Notes under the pieces: model-generated
Seen by the model: only the letters and a program-made list of their open reading frames with translations
Database searches by the model: none
Told to the model about the DNA's origin: nothing
Part shown: piece after piece, positions 58,419 to 64,000 of the stretch
Layout: each line of letters opens with the position of its first letter
How positions within the stretch are numbered: position 1 is the stretch's first letter
Assembly: GCF_032926325.1 (NCBI RefSeq)
Contig: NZ_CP136709.1
Coordinates: 967,501-1,031,500 of the forward strand
Reading direction: 5' to 3'
DNA length: 64,000 bases
From: Aestuariibaculum lutulentum
GTDB lineage: Bacteria; Bacteroidota; Bacteroidia; Flavobacteriales; Flavobacteriaceae
Made by a program: the position numbers and the translations under genes

Positions 58419-59714
58419 TTATACGATACTTAATACAAAGTAATTCTTTTTACCACGTTGCAGCAGCACAAACTTATCATTTATTAAGTCATCTGCAGTA
58501 ATACTGTAGTCTTCTTTCACCTTTTCTTTATTAACTGAAATAGAGTTTTCTTTTAAAGCACGTCTGGCTTCACTATTCGATTTTAAGAACCCTCCTTTTT
58601 CAGCTAAAGCTCCGATAATATCTAATCCGTTTTCAATTTCATCTCTTGAAATTTCTGTTAACGGTACACCTTCAAAAACTTCTAAAAAGGTTTTAGCACT
58701 TAAGCCTTTTAAATCATCTCCTGTTGATTGTCCGAAAAGAATTTCACTTGCTTTAATAGCATTATCTAATTCTTCTTTTGAATGCACCATTATGGTGATT
58801 TCCTCGGCTAAACGTCTTTGTAAAGCACGTAAATGCGGCGCTTGTTTGTGCTCTTCAATTAAACCTTCAATCTCTTCGCGAGATAAGAACGTAAAAATCT
58901 TAATGTATTTTTCAGCATCAACATCACTAGTGTTTAACCAGTACTGATAAAATTTGTACGGTGATGTTCTTTCGGCATCTAACCAAATGTTTCCGCCTTC
59001 AGTCTTACCAAACTTCGTTCCATCGGCTTTTGTAATTAACGGCCAGGTTAATGCATACCCTTTACCAGAATCTACACGACGAATTAATTCCGTTCCGGTA
59101 GTAATGTTACCCCACTGGTCACTTCCTCCCATTTGTAAGGTACAGTTCTTTTCACGGAATAAGTGTAAAAAGTCATACCCCTGAACTAACTGATACGTAA
59201 ACTCTGTAAAACTCATCCCTACTGAAGACTCTGAAGACAAACGTTTTTTAACTGAATCTTTAGCCATCATATAGTTAACCGTAATATGCTTACCAACGTC
59301 GCGAATAAATTCTAAGAATGAGAACTCTTTCATCCAATCGTAGTTATTCACAATAACAGCAGCATTTTCGGCATCGCTATCAAAATCTAAAAAGCGAGAC
59401 AATTGCTCCTTAATCGCATTTTGGTTGTGTCTTAAGGTTTCTTCATTTAATAAATTACGTTCTGCAGACTTACCAGATGGATCACCAATCATTCCTGTTG
59501 CTCCTCCTACAAGTGCTACGGGTTTATGTCCTGATAATTGAAAATGTTTAAGTCCCATAACACCTACCAAATGCCCAATATGAAGCGAATCGGCCGTTGG
59601 GTCGATACCAACATATGCCAAACGCATAGCTTCCATTAAGTGTTCTTCGGTACCTGGCATACTATCCTGGATCATTCCACGCCAAGTTAATTCTTCAACA
59701 AAATTCTTTATCAT
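58419..59714 (-). CDS. tyrS: Tyrosyl-tRNA synthetase
   Basis: The 431-residue class I synthetase has the HIGH motif (HIGHLVG, about residue 42), the tyrosine-specific MGGSDQWGN (about 195), the KMSKS-equivalent KFGKTEGGN (about 233) and a C-terminal S4-like domain (about 360-431). It charges tRNA-Tyr. Length and motifs are normal for bacterial TyrS. The gene stands alone. Confidence 0.97.
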   Translation of the reverse strand: MIKNFVEELTWRGMIQDSMPGTEEHLMEAMRLAYVGIDPTADSLHIGHLVGVMGLKHFQLSGHKPVALVGGATGMIGDPSGKSAERNLLNEETLRHNQNAIKEQLSRFLDFDSDAENAAVIVNNYDWMKEFSFLEFIRDVGKHITVNYMMAKDSVKKRLSSESSVGMSFTEFTYQLVQGYDFLHLFREKNCTLQMGGSDQWGNITTGTELIRRVDSGKGYALTWPLITKADGTKFGKTEGGNIWLDAERTSPYKFYQYWLNTSDVDAEKYIKIFTFLSREEIEGLIEEHKQAPHLRALQRRLAEEITIMVHSKEELDNAIKASEILFGQSTGDDLKGLSAKTFLEVFEGVPLTEISRDEIENGLDIIGALAEKGGFLKSNSEARRALKENSISVNKEKVKEDYSITADDLINDKFVLLQRGKKNYFVLSIV

Positions 59715-59803
59715 TACGTATTCATTTTTTATAAAAGTATGGCAAAGATAAAAATCAATGTAGAATTACTTTAGTATAATGAATAATTCTTTACATTAGT
59801 TGC

Positions 59804-60811
59804 ATGATTTTAGTAACAGGAGGTACTGGTTTAGTTGGCTCACACTTACTTTATAAGCTTGTAAGTAACAACGAAAAAGTAAGAGCGATTTACAGAACTG
59901 AAGCTAAATTGGCTCAGGTAAAAGACGTGTTTTCTACTTACACCGAATCTTACGATAACCTGTTTAACTCCATAGATTGGGTTAAAGCCGACCTTTTAGA
60001 CATTCCTGCCTTGGAAGACGCATTTATAAACATTGACTATGTTTACCATTGTGCTGCTTTTGTATCGTTCGAACCCGATAAATATCAGCTTCTCCGAAAA
60101 ACCAATATTGAAGGCACAGCCAACCTTGTTAATATATGCCTGTCTAAAAACATAAAAAAGCTGTGTTATGTAAGCTCTATTGCTACCTTGGGCAAACCCA
60201 TTAATAATGCTGTTATTGATGAAGAAACGGTTTGGAATCCTGAAGATGACAATAATGTTTACGCCATTACAAAATATGGAGCCGAAATGGAAGTCTGGCG
60301 TGGCACACAAGAAGGCTTAAATACTGTTATTGTTAATCCCGGAGTTATTCTGGGAGCTGGCATCTGGAAATACGGCACAGGAAATTTATTTAAAAGAGCA
60401 CTAAACGGTATTAAATATTATACCTCCGGAACTATTGGATTAGTCGATGTAAAAGATGTTATTGAGATTATGACACAGCTTATGAAAAGTGACATCTCAA
60501 ACGAACGTTTTGTTTTGGTTGCTGAAACCTGGAACTACAAAAACTTTTTACAAGCTTTAGCAACTTCGGTAGACGGCAAAATACCTGAAAAACTAGCCTC
60601 TAAAAGCCTGTTAAGCATGGCATGGCGATTAGACTGGTTAAAACATGTGTTGACAGGAAAACGCAGACAATTAACAAAGCATCTAACAACAACATTATCA
60701 TCTAACAAGGAATACAGCAGTTCTAAAATAAAAACAGCTCTAAATTTTAAATTTAAAGCTGTTAATACTACAATTACTGAGGTAGGGTATCTTTTTCTAA
60801 AAGAGGTTTAG
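59804..60811 (+). CDS. NAD-dependent epimerase/dehydratase family protein
   Basis: The 335-residue protein has the extended-SDR Rossmann motif VTGGTGLVGSHLL (residues 4-16), DYVYHCAAFVSF (about 82), a catalytic YAITKYGAE (Tyr about residue 153) and VNPGVILGAG (about 180). It likely reduces or epimerises a nucleotide sugar or a 3-keto intermediate. It overlaps the convergent DUF4296 gene by 38 bp at the 3' end. The precise substrate is unknown. Confidence 0.9.
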   Translation: MILVTGGTGLVGSHLLYKLVSNNEKVRAIYRTEAKLAQVKDVFSTYTESYDNLFNSIDWVKADLLDIPALEDAFINIDYVYHCAAFVSFEPDKYQLLRKTNIEGTANLVNICLSKNIKKLCYVSSIATLGKPINNAVIDEETVWNPEDDNNVYAITKYGAEMEVWRGTQEGLNTVIVNPGVILGAGIWKYGTGNLFKRALNGIKYYTSGTIGLVDVKDVIEIMTQLMKSDISNERFVLVAETWNYKNFLQALATSVDGKIPEKLASKSLLSMAWRLDWLKHVLTGKRRQLTKHLTTTLSSNKEYSSSKIKTALNFKFKAVNTTITEVGYLFLKEV

Positions 60812-61289
60812 CTAAAACACCTTCAGCTTTTATCTCCTCTTTATCTATTTTCTTTTTTTCAGAATTAATTAAAGAGTCTTTTACTTTCTCTAATTTCCTA
60901 ATAGAGTCCAACTCTTTACGTCTTCGTATTTTTTGTTCTTCGTCCTGTTTCTTTTCCAGAACTTCTTTTAAACGATCAAGACTATCAATGGCTTTATCGA
61001 AAATATCCTGATACTGTTTTATGTGATAAGTATAATAGTCGTTACTTTCGGCAAACTGCAAACTATCAATGCCATGCTTTTCAAAAACATAATTTTTCAG
61101 ATCATATCCTCTATCTTCTAAAAACCGTTTATTAGTTCCATTTACAGAACCTACCAAACGAGCGTCAATTAGAATATTAATCATCTTATCCTTCGGAATT
61201 AAATTCTCAGGTTTTTTAGGTCCGCTTAAATTACCGCAAGAAGTCGCAATAAGAATGACACCCAAATATGTTATGAATTGCTTCAACAT
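60774..61289 (-). CDS. DUF4296 lipoprotein
   Basis: The 171-residue product has a lipoprotein signal (lipobox IATSC, Cys about residue 18) and the DUF4296 domain (about residues 30-115; LIPKDKMINILIDARLVGSV; ENYVFEKHGIDSLQF-like centre), followed by a highly charged Lys/Glu coiled tail. Function unknown. It is joined to dihydroorotase by a 1-bp overlap, an arrangement conserved in flavobacteria. Confidence 0.88.
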   Translation of the reverse strand: MLKQFITYLGVILIATSCGNLSGPKKPENLIPKDKMINILIDARLVGSVNGTNKRFLEDRGYDLKNYVFEKHGIDSLQFAESNDYYTYHIKQYQDIFDKAIDSLDRLKEVLEKKQDEEQKIRRRKELDSIRKLEKVKDSLINSEKKKIDKEEIKAEGVLAKPLLEKDTLPQ

Positions 61290-62635
61290 TATCTATTAAA
61301 AGTTAAACGCTTAGCCGCTTTTTCTTTACTGAATTTAGCATTTTGATACACTAAACTACCATTTACAAATGTATGCGTAATTCTGGACTTAAACGTTGTT
61401 CCTTCAAATGGAGACCATCCACATTTATATAAAATATTTTCTTTCTTAACCGTCCACGGATTATTCAAATCTACTAATACTAAATCGGCAAAATAACCTT
61501 CTTTAACGTAACCACGTTTTTCAATTTCAAATAAAATTGCCGGGTTGTGACACATTTTTTCAACCACTTTTTCTATTGAAATTTTACCACGGTGATACAT
61601 TTCTAACATGGCCGGTAAAGCATGTTGCACTAATGGTCCACCTGAAGGCGCACTTGTATAAACGTTCTTTTTCTCTTCTATAGTATGTGGTGCATGGTCT
61701 GTTGCAATAACATCAATACGGTCATCTAATAAAGCTTCCCATAACTGTTCGCGATCTTCCTTAGTTTTCACCGCAGGATTCCACTTGATTAATGTTCCTT
61801 TTTTCTCGTAATCTTCATCAGAAAACCACAAGTGATGCACACAAACTTCTGCGGTTATATTTTTATCCTTTAAAGGAATCTTGTTACTGAATAGCTTAGT
61901 TTCTTTTCCTGTTGATAAATGAAACACATGTAAACGTGCTCCAGTTTTCTTTGCTAATTCTATCGCTTTCGATGAAGAAATATAACACGCATCTTCACTT
62001 CTAATGATTGGATGACAGCTTACAGGAATATCCTCTCCATATTTATCTAAATGCTCCTGGAAGTTTTTCTTAATCGTCGCTTCATCTTCACAATGCACAG
62101 AAATAACCATATTGGTGCTTTTGAAGATTTTCTCAAGTACTTCAGGGTTATCCACCAGCATATTTCCTGTTGAAGATCCTAAAAACAATTTTAATCCGGC
62201 AACACTTTTTGGATCTACCTTTAAAATTTCGTCTAAGTTATCGTTAGTACCACCAAACATGAATGAATAGTTGGCCGACGATGTTTCTGCTGCAATAGCA
62301 AATTTTTCTTCTAACTTTTCAACTGTTGTGGTTTGCGGATTGGTATTTGGCATTTCAACAAACGATGTGATACCTCCGGCAATGGCAGCTTTAGATTCGG
62401 TTTCAATATTTGCCTTATGCGTTAAACCAGGCTCTCTAAAATGCACCTGATCATCAATTGCACCAGGTAATAAGTATTTACCTTCGGCATCAATAACATG
62501 TACATCGGATGATTTTGCACTTATAGAGTCACTTATTTCCTTAATATATTCGCCCTCTATCAATATATCCCCATTAAAAATGGTTCCTTCGTTTACAATG
62601 TGAGCGTTTTTTATTAACGTTTGTTTCTTTTTCAT
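61289..62635 (-). CDS. pyrC: Dihydroorotase (class I type)
   Basis: The 448-residue amidohydrolase has metal-binding DDQVHFREPG (about residue 62), the carboxylated-Lys region AGLKLFLGSSTG (about 148), the zinc-ligand His in SVHCEDE (about 181), and the C-terminal DVIATDHAPHT (about 310). It closes carbamoyl-aspartate to dihydroorotate in pyrimidine synthesis. Allantoinase is related, but the FREPG and TDHAPHT motifs and gene context favour dihydroorotase. Confidence 0.92.
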   Translation of the reverse strand: MKKKQTLIKNAHIVNEGTIFNGDILIEGEYIKEISDSISAKSSDVHVIDAEGKYLLPGAIDDQVHFREPGLTHKANIETESKAAIAGGITSFVEMPNTNPQTTTVEKLEEKFAIAAETSSANYSFMFGGTNDNLDEILKVDPKSVAGLKLFLGSSTGNMLVDNPEVLEKIFKSTNMVISVHCEDEATIKKNFQEHLDKYGEDIPVSCHPIIRSEDACYISSSKAIELAKKTGARLHVFHLSTGKETKLFSNKIPLKDKNITAEVCVHHLWFSDEDYEKKGTLIKWNPAVKTKEDREQLWEALLDDRIDVIATDHAPHTIEEKKNVYTSAPSGGPLVQHALPAMLEMYHRGKISIEKVVEKMCHNPAILFEIEKRGYVKEGYFADLVLVDLNNPWTVKKENILYKCGWSPFEGTTFKSRITHTFVNGSLVYQNAKFSKEKAAKRLTFNR

Positions 62636-62642
62636 TATTTAT

Positions 62643-63365
62643 CTACTTCTTAAATAAGCTTTTCAATTTCATTGAGATGACTCCAAAGATAGCTTCAGAA
62701 ATTATGCCAGAACTTAATTTCGACTCGCCTCGTGTTCTATCGGTAAAAATGACAGGCACTTCAGCTATTTTAAAATCCTTTAAATAGGCTTTAAACTTCA
62801 TTTCTATTTGAAATGCATAGCCTATAAATTTAATATTATTTAAATCTATGCTTTCTAAAACCTTCCTTTTATAACACACAAAACCTGCCGTGGTGTCGTG
62901 AATTTTCATACCGGTTATAAAACGCACATATTTTGATGCAAAATACGACATCAATACACGACTCATTGGCCAGTTAACCACATTTACACCGGTAACATAA
63001 CGTGAACCGATAGCCAAATCGGCACCTTCATCATGACAAGCCGCATACAATCTCACCAAATCATCAGGATTATGTGAAAAGTCGGCATCCATTTCAAAAA
63101 TATACTCGTATGTTCTTTCTAAACACCATTTAAAACCATGAATATAAGCAGTACCCAGTCCGGATTTTTCCTTACGCTGCTCTAAAAACAAACGATTAGG
63201 AAATTCCGATTGCAGTGCTTTCACCTTTAAGGCGGTTAGGTCAGGGGAATTATCATCAACTATAAGAACATGAACACCATTAGATTGAGAAAACACCGCT
63301 TTAATAATGGCTTCGATATTTTCAATTTCGTTGTAAGTAGGAATGATTACAATAGCGTTTGTCAT
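62643..63365 (-). CDS. Polyprenol-phosphate mannosyltransferase-type GT2
   Basis: The 240-residue GT2 enzyme has IIPTYNEIENI (about residue 7), VLIVDDNSPDL (about 34), the metal-binding EMDADFSHNPDD (about 92), and RYVTGVNVVNWP (about 123), matching polyprenol monophosphomannose (DPM1-like) synthases. It lacks C-terminal membrane helices. It transfers a sugar to a polyprenyl phosphate on the cytoplasmic face. It lies 7 bp from dihydroorotase on the same strand. Confidence 0.93.
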   Translation of the reverse strand: MTNAIVIIPTYNEIENIEAIIKAVFSQSNGVHVLIVDDNSPDLTALKVKALQSEFPNRLFLEQRKEKSGLGTAYIHGFKWCLERTYEYIFEMDADFSHNPDDLVRLYAACHDEGADLAIGSRYVTGVNVVNWPMSRVLMSYFASKYVRFITGMKIHDTTAGFVCYKRKVLESIDLNNIKFIGYAFQIEMKFKAYLKDFKIAEVPVIFTDRTRGESKLSSGIISEAIFGVISMKLKSLFKK

Positions 63366-63488
63366 TCTTTGGTGTTAATGAGACTTTAAAATTAATTTCA
63401 GCAAATGTACACTATTACGCGTTTATTTATTTTAAATATTCCTTAATAATTACCTTTTCTTATGAAATTTTTATAATAATTTTACAAC

Positions 63489-64000
63489 ATGCTTAGGGAA
63501 ACGCTATCAAACGATTTATTCACTATTTTTATTATTATTGGCCTAATTACTGTAGCCATCACAAAACTTATTGCCCCTAAACGTTTTAATGATTTCACCT
63601 ACGTTATTGGAAATTCGAAATACCTGAAAATTTACGCTCGAGAGCAAAAATTTTTAGACAAGTTTGAGGCCTTATTGTTCTTCAATCTAATCCTTTCAGT
63701 TTCGGTTTTTGTTTACATCATTTACCTTAAAACGACACACATTACAACCATTTACCCTGATGCCATTATTAAACTAGCAACGGGAATTGCTGTATTCTTT
63801 TTAATAAAAGTGCTTATTGAACGTTTGGTTGCCAGTATTTTTGAAATTGAAAAATTAACCGACCTCTATCTGTTTCAAAAGATTACCTACAAAAACTATT
63901 TAGGCCTGTTATTATTACCCATAAATGCCATTTTACTTTATAGTTTTACACCAAGTTTAAATTTCATTTATTTTATAATTATCTTTTTATTAATTATCAA
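63489..64000 (+). CDS. DUF4271 membrane protein, C-terminus cut by window edge
   Basis: The visible 170 residues start MLRETLSNDLFTIFIIIG and contain at least four transmembrane helices with short charged loops (PKRFNDFTYVIGN; YAREQKFLDKFEA; LVASIFEIEKLTDLYLF). This fits DUF4271. The gene is divergent from the polyprenol mannosyltransferase, an order common in Flavobacteriaceae. It runs off the right edge. Confidence 0.85.
   Translation, partial: MLRETLSNDLFTIFIIIGLITVAITKLIAPKRFNDFTYVIGNSKYLKIYAREQKFLDKFEALLFFNLILSVSVFVYIIYLKTTHITTIYPDAIIKLATGIAVFFLIKVLIERLVASIFEIEKLTDLYLFQKITYKNYLGLLLLPINAILLYSFTPSLNFIYFIIIFLLII

Overview
The window looks like a chromosomal segment of a marine member of the Flavobacteriaceae (Bacteroidota). 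The DNA is AT-rich, and many promoters match the Bacteroidota form TTG-N17-23-TAnnTTTG. It carries type IX secretion (T9SS) C-terminal sorting domains, DUF4271/DUF4296 genes, and a DNA polymerase III alpha subunit with an N-terminal proofreading exonuclease. I see no prophage, insertion sequence, rRNA or CRISPR array.

Layout. 1-4332 is a minus-strand hexuronate catabolic operon (uxaB, an ExuT-like transporter, uxaC and an SDR oxidoreductase) with a palindromic operator next to its promoter. A secreted GH20 hexosaminidase follows (4772-6388), also with a palindrome at its promoter. 6514-7409 holds three small envelope/stress-type genes and 7631-7712 a tRNA-Leu. 7815-19900 is mostly housekeeping and unknown genes (M20 peptidase, EamA transporter, DUF4407, PhnA, hemW, ruvC, a glycosyltransferase pair). 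20571-23880 is a NarL-type two-component locus flanked by a probable small RNA and a 51-residue lipoprotein gene. 23992-25976 has a LacI regulator and a HAD phosphatase.

25985-28569 is the most unusual part. Five minus-strand transcription units each have a GACAT-N3-ATGTC-like palindrome placed exactly 24 nt upstream of a TAnnTTTG -7 box, with no TTG at -33. Four units appear to be 95-120 nt non-coding RNAs ending in intrinsic terminators. Three of those are paralogues of one another. The fifth unit encodes an 80-residue protein. A HTH (XRE-like) regulator gene sits in the middle, divergent from the 80-residue gene. The layout suggests a local regulator that activates a multicopy small-RNA family.

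28648-41707 has two identical tRNA-Asp genes, DUF58, thioredoxin, dnaE, a lactonase, rpsP-rimM, trmN6 and a glutaryl-CoA-type dehydrogenase. 41833-45309 encodes a 1158-residue protein that may be a pyrophosphate-dependent PEP carboxykinase. 45388-54543 carries a phosphoesterase, a cytochrome c, ferritin, an Fe-S group (ferredoxin, NifU, Mrp), an alkyltransferase-like protein, trmB, a glycosyltransferase and a PhoB/PhoR-like pair. 54755-57233 holds two T9SS-sorted proteins, one almost nothing but the sorting domain. The end holds a LuxE-like ligase, tyrS, an epimerase, and a DUF4296 / dihydroorotase / polyprenol-phosphate mannosyltransferase / DUF4271 cluster cut by the window edge.

Functional names rest on motif recognition by eye. 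No database search, folding program or expression data were available. Start codons were moved from the longest ORF where a promoter box, signal peptide or family N-terminus made a later start clearly better.
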